DNA of 50,359 nucleotides from JBNARI01 sp049718765 (lineage in GTDB: Bacteria; Bacillota; Sulfobacillia; DUMF01), in assembly GCA_049718765.1 (NCBI GenBank), contig JBNARI010000015.1, forward strand, positions 1-50,359. Reading direction: 5' to 3'. The translations under genes and the position numbers were made by a program. Positions 42,419 to 50,359 of the stretch are shown here, piece by piece; the stretch's first letter is position 1, and each line of letters opens with the position of its first letter. The notes below the pieces were generated by a model, which was not told the DNA's origin, searched no databases, and saw only the letters and a list, made by a program, of their open reading frames with translations.

Positions 42419-43451
42419 ACTTATAAGCCACCTCTTGCACTATCTTTACTGCCCGCTCGCAGTCTTGCCGGGTAACGTCGTGGTGAGTCACAAACCTAAG
42501 GGTGGTGGGGCCCATCGGGTTCACCTTCACGCCTCTTTCAAGCAAAGCCAGGGAGACAGCATCAGCAGTCACCCCTAGGCCAGCCACATCCACCATCACC
42601 ATGTTGGTTTGCACTCTATTGATATCCACATGCAGGCCAGGAATACAGCTCAACCCCTCCGCCAACAGTCTTGCGTTTTGATGGTCCTCCTCCAACCGGC
42701 TCACCATCTTGGTAAGGGCCACTATGCCAGCCGCGGCCAGTATCCCGGCTTGCCTCATGCCGCCCCCGAGCATTTTCCTATTCTTGCGAGCCTTTTCTAT
42801 CCAATCCCTGGAGCCAGCCAGAATCGAACCCACTGGCGCACACAGCCCCTTGGACAAGCAGAACATCACTGAGTCGCAGTAGCAAGCAATTTGCTTAGCA
42901 GGTATCTTGAGGGCAGTGGCAGCGTTGAAAAGCCTTGCTCCGTCCATGTGCACTGCCAAACCTGACTCCTTGGCTACCTGGTAGATGCCCTTCAGGTTCT
43001 CAAGGGGCAGCACAGTGCCCCCAGCACGGTTATGGGTGTTCTCAACACACACAAGGCTTGTCCTAGGGAAATGGACGTTGTTAGAGCGTATGCTGCTGCG
43101 CACTTCCTCAGGATCCATTGCACCAAGGTACCCCTTGATGGGCCTGGCCTGAACCCCTGACAGCACCGCAAGGGCGCCCACTTCGTAGTAGTAAATGTGG
43201 GACTCCGTTTCGAGTATGACCTCATCCCCACGGCGGGTGTGGGTCATCACCGCCACTTGGTTGCCCATGGTGCCGCTAGCAACAAACAAGGCAGCCTCCT
43301 TACCTACCATCTCGGCTGCCAGCTGTTCCAATTTGTTCACGGTGGGGTCTTCGCCGTAAACGTCGTCACCCACTTCCGCGGATGCCATTGCTTCCCTCAT
43401 CTCGGGCGTGGGTTTGGTTACTGTATCGCTCCTTAGATCGATATAGTGCAC
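42405..43451 (-). CDS. ltaE: Low-specificity L-threonine aldolase
   Basis: A PLP enzyme of 348 residues cleaving L-threonine or allo-threonine to glycine and acetaldehyde. The N-terminus IDLRSDTVTKPTPEMREAM is characteristic, and the PLP lysine is in MFCLSKGLCAPVGS. The frame opens at TTG 43466, but GTG at 43451 has a GGGGGG site and gives the usual N-terminus. It overlaps rarA by 14 bases, so they are coupled. Confidence 0.94.
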   Translation of the reverse strand: MHYIDLRSDTVTKPTPEMREAMASAEVGDDVYGEDPTVNKLEQLAAEMVGKEAALFVASGTMGNQVAVMTHTRRGDEVILETESHIYYYEVGALAVLSGVQARPIKGYLGAMDPEEVRSSIRSNNVHFPRTSLVCVENTHNRAGGTVLPLENLKGIYQVAKESGLAVHMDGARLFNAATALKIPAKQIACYCDSVMFCLSKGLCAPVGSILAGSRDWIEKARKNRKMLGGGMRQAGILAAAGIVALTKMVSRLEEDHQNARLLAEGLSCIPGLHVDINRVQTNMVMVDVAGLGVTADAVSLALLERGVKVNPMGPTTLRFVTHHDVTRQDCERAVKIVQEVAYKFGKP

Positions 43452-43773
43452 GTGCTTCCCCCCCAATCTGAGACCAATACAATTCTACCACAGGGGCAAG
43501 CACGAGCTGCCTAAACCAACAGCCCCACCGTGTCGTGAACGCCGGCAAGTTTATGAACCCGGTCCCACTCAGGTGGGTGCCCTCCCGACTGTTTCGCACT
43601 TCCCTTCCTCGCGGCTCAAGGGCATGTGCTGCGCAGCCGGAGCCCAGGCTCCCTATGTCTTGGTGTTGGCTCAAACTTCACCAGGGTTTCACGAGCACAG
43701 CAGGGCTTTGCCGCTAATCATACTACCACTGGCTGCATCTTTTTTCAAGCGTGTGACGGTTGCGAAAATTGGC
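43452..43773. other. Spacer between ltaE and aspS
   Basis: About 320 bases without a credible gene. It holds the ltaE leader, several small dyads (for example CCCAC/GTGGG at 43564-43577) and a possible -10 box TAGAAT on the minus strand (43487-43482) with no good -35 box. I see no T-box or other named riboswitch. Confidence 0.45.
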
Positions 43774-45537
43774 TCATCCTTCCCGAACCACCTGGAGACC
43801 AAGCTCCCTGAGCTTGTCTGGAGGCAGCTCCGTAGGGGCCCCCGTGAGCGGATCAGCACCTGAAGCCGTCTTCGGGAAGGCTATCACGTCCCTGATAGTC
43901 TGGGCTCCCACCATTAACATGACCAACCGGTCCAAGCCCAGCGCAATGCCACCGTGGGGAGGAGCTCCAAATTCAAAAGCTTCCAACAGAAACCCGAACT
44001 TCTCCCTGGCCTCTTGGTCGCTTAAGCCCAGAACCTTGAAGACTTTCTCCTGGATTTCCCTGCGGTGGATCCTGATGCTCCCCGAGCCAAGCTCAATCCC
44101 GTTTAGCACCAAGTCGTAACACACTGCCCTCACCGATTCGGGGCTGGTTTCGAGCAAACCAATGTCCTCGGGCTTGGGCGAAGTGAACGGGTGGTGAGTC
44201 GCCACCAGACGACCTTCCTCTTCGCTGTATTCGAACAGTGGGAAGTCGGTCACCCAGCAAAACTTCAGCTCCCCTTCCTTGCCTAAGCCAACCTCCTTTG
44301 CCACTTCGAGCCGCATGGTGCCAAGGGCTGAAAGGGAAAGGTTGCGGGGCCCTGCAGTAACCACCGTGAGGTCTCCAATACCTGCCCCGCAAGATTGGGC
44401 CAGCCCCTCTAGCCTGGAACGGTCGAGGTACTTGGCCACTGGCGAGGCCACACCCTCTTCCTTGAACGCAAACCAGGCCAAGTTGATTCCCAGCTGCCTG
44501 CCCCTCTCCAATAGCGAGTCTATCCGGCTCCTTGAGAAGGAAGCCCCCCCTGGCACAGTGAGCGCAAACACACCTCCCAGCTCTGCCCCTGCGTCAAATG
44601 CCCTAAAGCCTGCGCCCTTCAAGGCTTCTGTGACTTCGCGGATCCTCATATCGAACCTGAGGTCCGGCTTGTCGCTGCCATACCAACTCAAGGCCTGGGA
44701 AAAGGTGAGCCTCGGGAAGGGTGTAGATATCTTCACTCCCAGCGCTTTATCGTAAACGTAGGCCATCATGTCCTCAACCAAACCGAATATGTCCTCTTCA
44801 GTGATGAACGACATTTCGATGTCTATTTGGGTGAAATCAGGCTGCCTGTCGGCGCGCAGGTCCTCGTCCCTGAAGCACCGCGCAATTTGGAAGTACCTTT
44901 CAAGTCCCGCCACCATCAGCAGTTGCTTGAACAGCTGGGGAGACTGGGGAAGCGCCCAGAACTTGCCCTTGTTGAGCCTGCTGGGCACAACGTAGTCCCT
45001 TGCCCCTTCGGGGGTGCTCCTGGTGAGCATGGGCGTTTCCACCTCGAAAAAGCCCCTACTGTCCAGGAAATCCCTCACCGCTTTGGTGACCCTGTGTCTA
45101 ACCATGAGGTTTCGGAGCATCTCTGGTCTCCGAAGGTCAAGGTAACGGTAACGCAAGCGCAGCACCTCATCCACTTCAGTGGCCCGCTCCGCAACGTCGA
45201 AGGGAGGCGTACGGGAGGGATTGAGCATTACAAGCTTCTCTGGCACCAGCTCCACTTCGCCCGTAGCAAGGTTTGGGTTGACTCTTCCTTCGGGACGCAT
45301 CACCAGCCTGCCTGTAGCCTCAACCACGAATTCTGCTCGTAAGTGCCGTGCGACTTCGAAACTGTCAGGGTTCGCTTCGGGATGAAACACCAGTTGGAGG
45401 ATGCCAGACCTGTCCCTCAAGTCAATGAAAACCACCCCGCCGTGGTCACGGCGCCTATGCACCCAACCGCAAACAGTGATCACTTTCCCCGCATCTGCAG
45501 GGCCAACCTCGCCGCAGTAATGTGTCCTCATTTCCAC
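43774..45537 (-). CDS. aspS: Aspartyl-tRNA synthetase (bacterial type)
   Basis: Charges tRNA-Asp (or, if non-discriminating, also tRNA-Asn). 587 residues: N-terminal OB-fold anticodon domain (VCGWVHRRRDHGGVVFIDLRD), class II core with motif 2 (FRDEDLRADRQPDFTQID), the bacterial GAD insertion (about 300-420) and motif 3 (GIALGLDRLVMLM). The ATG start lies within the end of hisS (10-base overlap). Confidence 0.96.
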   Translation of the reverse strand: MEMRTHYCGEVGPADAGKVITVCGWVHRRRDHGGVVFIDLRDRSGILQLVFHPEANPDSFEVARHLRAEFVVEATGRLVMRPEGRVNPNLATGEVELVPEKLVMLNPSRTPPFDVAERATEVDEVLRLRYRYLDLRRPEMLRNLMVRHRVTKAVRDFLDSRGFFEVETPMLTRSTPEGARDYVVPSRLNKGKFWALPQSPQLFKQLLMVAGLERYFQIARCFRDEDLRADRQPDFTQIDIEMSFITEEDIFGLVEDMMAYVYDKALGVKISTPFPRLTFSQALSWYGSDKPDLRFDMRIREVTEALKGAGFRAFDAGAELGGVFALTVPGGASFSRSRIDSLLERGRQLGINLAWFAFKEEGVASPVAKYLDRSRLEGLAQSCGAGIGDLTVVTAGPRNLSLSALGTMRLEVAKEVGLGKEGELKFCWVTDFPLFEYSEEEGRLVATHHPFTSPKPEDIGLLETSPESVRAVCYDLVLNGIELGSGSIRIHRREIQEKVFKVLGLSDQEAREKFGFLLEAFEFGAPPHGGIALGLDRLVMLMVGAQTIRDVIAFPKTASGADPLTGAPTELPPDKLRELGLQVVREG

Positions 45538-46787
45538 GCCTCCCGGATTAACTCCACCACTTCGTCTGCAGGAACCTGCCTTTGTTCCCCAGACCTCATG
45601 TGCTTCAAAGTCACCGAATTGGTCTGAGCTTCCATTTCTCCAAGGATGACTGCAAACCTGGCGTTGAGCCGGCCACCATGCTTCATTTGGGCCTTGAGGC
45701 TTCTCGCGATCAGGTCAATCTCCACCACCAGGCCATTTTGCCTCAGTTTCCGGGCCAGGGCAAACGCCTGCAGCCACAGGTCCGGCTGGTAAACCACAAA
45801 GGCGTCTATTGCCTTGTCGAGCCCACCTAAAGCGTTCTCTTCCTTGAGGCACAGTATCAGCCTGTCCAAACCCAAGCCAAACCCAACCGCAGGCGTGGGA
45901 GGACCACCCAGTTCCTCCACAAGGTTATCGTATCTTCCGCCGCCGCACACAGTGGCCTGGGCTCCAAGTTTACCATGGGTTATTTCGAACACGGTCCTGG
46001 TGTAATAGTCAAGCCCTCTCACTATGTGAGGGTTCACACTGAACTGGATCCCAGCTGCACCAAGAAGCTGCTGAACCTCATCGAAGTGGGAACGGCAACT
46101 GTCGCAAAGGTAGTCTATCGGGCTTGGAGCGTCCTTGGCAACTTGCTTGCACCCATCCACCTTACAGTCAAGCACCCTTAAGGGGTTCCTGACCAAACGT
46201 TCTCTGCAGTCGTCGCAAAGTAGCTGCTTTCGCGGCTCAAGGTAGCCCACCAGGGCTTCCCGGAAAGCCGGACGACACGCTGGGCACCCCAACGAGTTCA
46301 CTTCAAGCTGGAGTTGCTTGAGGCCAACCTTGCCAAGGTAGTCCATGGCAAGGCAAATCACCTCTGCATCTGCCATGGCCCCGGGAGCCCCGAAAACTTC
46401 CACCCCAAACTGGCTGAACTGCCTCATCCTGCCGCCCTGGGGACGCTCGTAACGGAACATAGGCCCAAAGTAGTACCACTTTACAGGCAGCGGGCCGGCG
46501 AGCAAGCCATGCTGAATAAGCGCCCTAACTGCGCCGGCAGTCCCTTCTGGACGTAACGTGAGGCTCCTTCCCCCTCTGTCCTCAAACGTATACATTTCCT
46601 TTCGCACTACGTCAGTGGACTCCCCAATCCGGTTGAAAAGCTCGGTGTGTTCAAAGATTGGGGTGCGAACCTCACCGAAGTTGTACCTGCGGCAGATTTC
46701 CCGCAAAGCCGACTCCACATACTGCCACACGAGGGAATCGTAGGGGAGCACGTCTGCAGTTCCTCTTGGCCCCCTCACAGAAACCAT
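45528..46787 (-). CDS. hisS: Histidyl-tRNA synthetase
   Basis: Charges tRNA-His. 419 residues with RGPRGTADVLP near the start, motif 2 FRYERPQGGRMRQFSQFGVE, the histidine-binding signatures GLDYYTRTVFE and CGGGRYDNL, and motif 3 AVGFGLGLDRL. The ATG at 46787 has GGGGGAAG upstream and gives the standard N-terminus; the frame opens 19 codons earlier. It leads the hisS-aspS pair and is divergent from the ger operon. No T-box was seen in the short upstream gap. Confidence 0.96.
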   Translation of the reverse strand: MVSVRGPRGTADVLPYDSLVWQYVESALREICRRYNFGEVRTPIFEHTELFNRIGESTDVVRKEMYTFEDRGGRSLTLRPEGTAGAVRALIQHGLLAGPLPVKWYYFGPMFRYERPQGGRMRQFSQFGVEVFGAPGAMADAEVICLAMDYLGKVGLKQLQLEVNSLGCPACRPAFREALVGYLEPRKQLLCDDCRERLVRNPLRVLDCKVDGCKQVAKDAPSPIDYLCDSCRSHFDEVQQLLGAAGIQFSVNPHIVRGLDYYTRTVFEITHGKLGAQATVCGGGRYDNLVEELGGPPTPAVGFGLGLDRLILCLKEENALGGLDKAIDAFVVYQPDLWLQAFALARKLRQNGLVVEIDLIARSLKAQMKHGGRLNARFAVILGEMEAQTNSVTLKHMRSGEQRQVPADEVVELIREAWK

Positions 46788-46823
46788 CGGTAAACTTCCC
46801 CCTTTACAAATCCCTATTCTATT

Positions 46824-48461
46824 TTGCCACCATGTACCTGTCAAATCAGACCGGCGAAGCCCACCTTGGCATGGCGAGATGTGGATAAGACCCTCCCGTA
46901 CGGCGCAGCATACAAATGGGAGTGGCAGGCCCTGAAACCCATTAGCGTCGTTTTGGAAGAGAACAGGCTAGCGCTGGAGTCCACCCTCGGCAACAGCTCC
47001 GACGTCACCTTCCGGGAGTTCCGGCTGGGCATGACCGGGACCAGGGCATTGCTTGCTTACGTGGAAGGCATAGTGGACTTGACTACTCTCATAGAAGGCA
47101 CAATAAAGCCCCTCACGGTGCTTGCTCCCCGTCAAACGTGGACTGCCCTACCGTTTTGGCGCAAGTCCAGGCTATTTGCGCTTGTGAGGGATGTAGCCAC
47201 ATGCAATTCCGAAGTAACGGAACATATGACACTAGATTCTGTGGTACAAAAGATCCTTGAAGGCGACACCGCGCTGTTTCTGGACGGCTGCAATAGGGCG
47301 CTGACAGTTAGCACTAAGGGATGGAAAGACAGACAAGTTCAGGAGCCCGAAACCGAAGTGGTTGTGCGGGGCCCGCGAGACGGCTTCACCGAAACGCTCC
47401 GCACCAACACCGCGCTAATCAGACGTCGCATTCGGGACCCAAACCTCAGAATGGACAAGTGCGTGCTTGGAACCCGGACCAAGACAGATGTATCAGTGGT
47501 GTATGTGGAAGGTCTGGTCAACCCGTCCCTCCTGGCCGAAGTGAAGAAGAGGCTGACCAGGATCCACATCGACGGGATCCTGGACTCGGGCTACTTGGAA
47601 GAGCTAATCGAGTGCAACCCGTTTTCCCTGTTCCCTACTGTGAATCACACCGAAAGGCCAGACAGGGTAGTTGCAGCCCTCCTCGAAGGAAGGGTGGCCA
47701 TCCTCACAGATGGCTCGCCCTTTGCACTGATAGTGCCCTCGCTGTTCTCCGACTTCCTCACCACCAATGAGGACTACTACGAAAGGTATTTCTTCGCCTC
47801 CCTTGCAAGGCCTATAAGGTACTTAGCATTCTTCACTTCGTTGCTGTTGCCAGCAGTTTACGTGGCAGCTACCACCTTCCACCAGGAGATGATACCCACG
47901 AAGCTCCTGATAACCTTCATGCGTGCTCGGCAAGGCATACCGTTTCCCGCTCTTGTTGAAGCCATCTTGATGGAGCTTACCTTCGAGGCCCTCAGGGAAG
48001 CCGGGGTGAGAATGCCCCGTGCTGTAGGCCAAGCAGTTAGCGTGGTGGGAGCAGTGGTAATTGGAGAAGCGGCTGTGAGGGCAGGCATAGTGAGCGCCCC
48101 AATGGTAATCGTGGTTTCCCTAACCGCCGTCACCTCCTTCGCAGTGCCAAGCTACACCCTGAGCCTTGCGGCTCGTTGGTTGAGGTTCCCGTTCCTGCTC
48201 ATTGCAGCAACCCTTGGCCTGTTTGGGGTCACCATTGCCACTCTGGTCCTTCTGGTGAGGCTGTGCGCATTGCGTTCCTTTGGACTGCCCTACCTTTTCC
48301 CGTATAGCCCTCTCTCCTGGAAGAGCATGAAGGATGCGCTTGTTAGGGCGCCCCAGTGGGCAATGGGCTCAAGGCCACGGCTTCTAGCTCAACAAAACCA
48401 AACCAGAGAGGCGCCAAATATGCGACCCCGCCCACCAAAAGTAAGGAGGCGTCCCACTTGA
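46824..48461 (+). CDS. Spore germination protein GerA (receptor A subunit)
   Basis: The A subunit of a nutrient-germinant receptor in the inner spore membrane, 545 residues. A soluble N-terminal domain (about 1-290, with DVSVVYVEGLVNPSLL and the typical FPTVNHTERPDRVVAALLEGRVAIL) is followed by five or so membrane segments (YLAFFTSLLLPAVYVAATTFH and others). The first residues are uncertain: TTG 46824 has no clear ribosome binding site, and GTG 46881 is an alternative with a weak one. The basic, Pro-rich tail overlaps the gerB start by TTGA. Confidence 0.93.
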   Translation: MPPCTCQIRPAKPTLAWRDVDKTLPYGAAYKWEWQALKPISVVLEENRLALESTLGNSSDVTFREFRLGMTGTRALLAYVEGIVDLTTLIEGTIKPLTVLAPRQTWTALPFWRKSRLFALVRDVATCNSEVTEHMTLDSVVQKILEGDTALFLDGCNRALTVSTKGWKDRQVQEPETEVVVRGPRDGFTETLRTNTALIRRRIRDPNLRMDKCVLGTRTKTDVSVVYVEGLVNPSLLAEVKKRLTRIHIDGILDSGYLEELIECNPFSLFPTVNHTERPDRVVAALLEGRVAILTDGSPFALIVPSLFSDFLTTNEDYYERYFFASLARPIRYLAFFTSLLLPAVYVAATTFHQEMIPTKLLITFMRARQGIPFPALVEAILMELTFEALREAGVRMPRAVGQAVSVVGAVVIGEAAVRAGIVSAPMVIVVSLTAVTSFAVPSYTLSLAARWLRFPFLLIAATLGLFGVTIATLVLLVRLCALRSFGLPYLFPYSPLSWKSMKDALVRAPQWAMGSRPRLLAQQNQTREAPNMRPRPPKVRRRPT

Positions 48462-49555
48462 CCTCCGAAGAAAAGATAAGCCCTTACCAGCTGGTCCTAC
48501 TCCTGATCACCGTGGTTGGAGGGTCTGCGTTCTTCATGCTTCCCCAAGGAGCCGCCAAGCACGCGGGCAGAGACGCTTGGTTAACCCCTATTATTGCGTC
48601 TTTCCCGGCCGCCATCACAGTACGGGTCGTAGCTGCGCTTGCCCATCGTTATCCTGGCCGCACCCTTGCTCAGTACAGCCGGAACATATTGGGCAAGTAT
48701 CTGGGCAGCGCAGTTGGGCTCTTGGTGTCCCTCTTCATAACCCATGTAAGCTCGGTGGTGCTCAGGGAAATCGGAGAGTTCTTGGTTAGCCAAATCATGC
48801 TTGACACCCCTCTGGTAGTGTTCGTGATTTGCGTGGCACTAGCTGCAGCCTACGCCGCCTGGCATGGTCTTGAAGTACTAGCCCGGGTGAACCAAATAGT
48901 GCTGCCTGTGGGCGTGTTCTCTGGCCTGTGCTTCCTGTGCTTGTTGCTTCCCAAGGTGGACTTCGAGAGTTTCCTTCCTTTTCTCGAGGAAGGAATAGGG
49001 CGACCCTTACGGGGCACACTCCTGCCCACTTCTTTCCGGGTGCAGCTTGGAGTGCTGTTCGCTCTGGCACCCCAGGTGAGCCCCCAAGAAAGCCTGTTGA
49101 AAGCGGGAGGAGCAGCCAACATATTCCTGGCCGCAATACTCACCCTCACGGTGGCAGCAGTGGTTGGGGTACTGGGCGAACAGGGGGCGGCCAACGCCAC
49201 GTTCGCCACGTTTATGAGCTCAGAACTGATCAGGTACGGGGAGTTCGTGGAAAGGCTGGACGCTCTCATCATGGTGCTGTGGATTTCCCTGTCCACATTG
49301 AAGACAGCAGTGCTCCTATACTCTAGCAGCGTCATGGCAGCACACAGCTTGGGCCTTCGGAGTTTTCGGCCCCTGGTGTGGCCACTAGCCTTATGCTCAG
49401 TCATCCTGGGCCTGTATCAGTTCAAGGATTTCGTTTCCTTAGCCAACTTCATGGAGCTGGTAGCCTTCCCAGAAGCAGTTACCATTTTCTTGCTAGTACC
49501 GGCAATCTTGCTGCTTATTGCCACCCTTTTCCGCAGGGCGGGTGGTATGCGTTGA
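48458..49555 (+). CDS. Spore germination permease GerB (receptor B subunit)
   Basis: The B subunit of the receptor, an amino acid/polyamine/organocation-type membrane protein of 365 residues with about ten membrane segments (YQLVLLLITVVGGSAFFMLP first). It probably forms the germinant-binding site. The start is TTG 48458: AAGGAGG is eight bases upstream and the codon overlaps the gerA stop. The frame extends back to 48356 inside gerA, but that start is not supported. Confidence 0.93.
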   Translation: MTSEEKISPYQLVLLLITVVGGSAFFMLPQGAAKHAGRDAWLTPIIASFPAAITVRVVAALAHRYPGRTLAQYSRNILGKYLGSAVGLLVSLFITHVSSVVLREIGEFLVSQIMLDTPLVVFVICVALAAAYAAWHGLEVLARVNQIVLPVGVFSGLCFLCLLLPKVDFESFLPFLEEGIGRPLRGTLLPTSFRVQLGVLFALAPQVSPQESLLKAGGAANIFLAAILTLTVAAVVGVLGEQGAANATFATFMSSELIRYGEFVERLDALIMVLWISLSTLKTAVLLYSSSVMAAHSLGLRSFRPLVWPLALCSVILGLYQFKDFVSLANFMELVAFPEAVTIFLLVPAILLLIATLFRRAGGMR

Positions 49556-50331
49556 AGCGAAGGGGACGTCCCACAGCGAAGTGGCTGCTGGCCTTGGCCT
49601 TGGCAGTCACCCAACTGCTCCCCACAGGCTGCTGGAGCAGGCGTGAGCTCACAGACATTGCCCTGGTCACCGCCTGTGCAGTGGACCTCGCTGAGAATGA
49701 CCTGGTGGAAGTGACCGTGGTATTGGAACATCCAGGTCACGCGCCAGGGGGAACAGAGTCGGGCGGAAAGCCCACCATGGTGCTCATAGACTCTGAGAAG
49801 GCGCCCTCAGTGCAAACGGCGGTTACAAGGCTGGCGACCCACTCCTCAAAGAAGCCCTATTGGTCCCACGCAAACATTCTCCTCATAGGCGAGGACATGG
49901 CAAGAAAGGGAGTGGCCCCGGTACTTGACTGGTTCGACAGGAACCCTGAGCCCAGAAGGCTCATCTGGCTTCTGGTGACCCCTGGGCGGGCAAGGGACGT
50001 GTTCCTGAAGGTCACTGCCGAACCGGCGTATTCCCCAGCAGACCTGATCTACCAGACCATCAGGATCCTGGACGAAGCCTCTCTGGCAATCGTGCCCAAC
50101 ATCCATGAATTCTCCAAATGGCTCCTAACTCCAGGCTGCGACCCCTTGGCTGGCAGGCTGGAGCTCACAACTGGGCCTGACGGCGCCACTCGTCCCGCAA
50201 TACTGGGCGCGGCCGTGTTCAGGGAAGATAAGCTTGCAGGATGGCTCGACCCTGAGGAAACCAGAGGCCTTATGTGGGCACGCAACAGAGTCAGGGTTGG
50301 TACCATTGAGCTTCCCTGGGCCCGACTTTGA
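49552..50331 (+). CDS. Spore germination lipoprotein GerC (probably frameshifted at its end)
   Basis: The C subunit, a lipoprotein. Residues 11-23 are hydrophobic and the lipobox LPTGC ends at Cys27; the mature part starts CWSRRELTDIALVTA as in GerC proteins. Further landmarks are YWSHANILLIGEDMA and GAAVFREDKLAGWLDPEETRG. It stops after 259 residues, while family members run to about 370-400. From near 50314 another forward frame reads on as PGPDFESKPPVSS to the window end, suggesting a one-base frameshift. TTG start at 49552 overlaps the gerB stop. Confidence 0.88.
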   Translation: MKRRGRPTAKWLLALALAVTQLLPTGCWSRRELTDIALVTACAVDLAENDLVEVTVVLEHPGHAPGGTESGGKPTMVLIDSEKAPSVQTAVTRLATHSSKKPYWSHANILLIGEDMARKGVAPVLDWFDRNPEPRRLIWLLVTPGRARDVFLKVTAEPAYSPADLIYQTIRILDEASLAIVPNIHEFSKWLLTPGCDPLAGRLELTTGPDGATRPAILGAAVFREDKLAGWLDPEETRGLMWARNRVRVGTIELPWARL

Positions 50332-50359
50332 AAGTAAACCGCCAGTTTCGAGTGCCACA

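Noticed and set aside
42800..42840. tRNA T-arm-like string GGGTTCGATTC on the minus strand
   Set aside because: It lies inside the ltaE coding sequence and encodes conserved residues (PVGSILAG); no cloverleaf can be drawn around it.
1..50359. CRISPR array
   Set aside because: No regularly spaced direct repeats of 20-40 bases were seen anywhere; the only repeats are hairpins and IS ends.

Overview
The window looks like a chromosomal segment of an endospore-forming, anaerobic Clostridia-type Firmicute, possibly thermophilic. The evidence is a gerA-gerB-gerC spore germination operon, a sigK-type sporulation sigma gene, an alaS T-box leader, the Firmicute-typical set alaS/ireB/ruvX/DUF1292/mltG, an archaeal-type fructose-bisphosphate aldolase/phosphatase, an XPB-type helicase and an aldehyde:ferredoxin oxidoreductase. 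Starts are often GTG or TTG, each with a strong GGAGG-type ribosome binding site. No tRNA, rRNA or CRISPR array was recognised.

Left region (1-14.4 kb): a decayed transposase lies at the edge. Then comes a minus-strand operon of eleven genes (11802 down to 801): Ldh2-type 2-hydroxyacid dehydrogenase, AOR, MoaD-like protein, cupin, U32-like TIM barrel, creatininase-family hydrolase, TctC-TctB-TctA tripartite carboxylate transporter, Gfo/Idh/MocA dehydrogenase and zinc-dependent dehydrogenase. A perfect-consensus sigma-54 promoter (11869-11884) stands in front of it. The Gfo/Idh, zinc dehydrogenase and creatininase families together recall the IolG-IolM-IolN inositol route of Thermotoga, but here they sit with a carboxylate transporter and a probable tungsten enzyme. 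Upstream are a cloverleaf-like intergenic element, a PAS-GGDEF-HD-GYP protein and the 5' half of sigK. The sigK gene breaks at the same codons where the Bacillus skin element splits it. Everything to the left of 14371 could therefore lie inside a sigK intervening element whose other end is outside the window; this is the main inference to test.

Middle region (14.7-33.3 kb): a hairpin that hides the sigK ribosome binding site, a small cysteine-rich protein, a class B penicillin-binding protein, an inactivated IS200/IS605 element with both end hairpins, an XPB helicase, a purine permease facing a divergent phosphoribosyltransferase, an FBPA-AKR-ruvX-DUF1292-mltG operon, and a divergent pair made of an AMIN/amidase pseudoenzyme and a CofE-like ligase. 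Then come rhomboid, ireB and alaS behind a sigma-A promoter and T-box, and an M19 dipeptidase.

Right region (33.3-50.4 kb): fur, feoB and feoA with two Fur boxes. On the minus strand follow hisS-aspS, ltaE-rarA-iscS-iscU with two small proteins ending in an intrinsic terminator, and an AI-2E family permease with proS. The window closes with the plus-strand gerA-gerB-gerC operon, whose last gene stops early, probably through a one-base frameshift.
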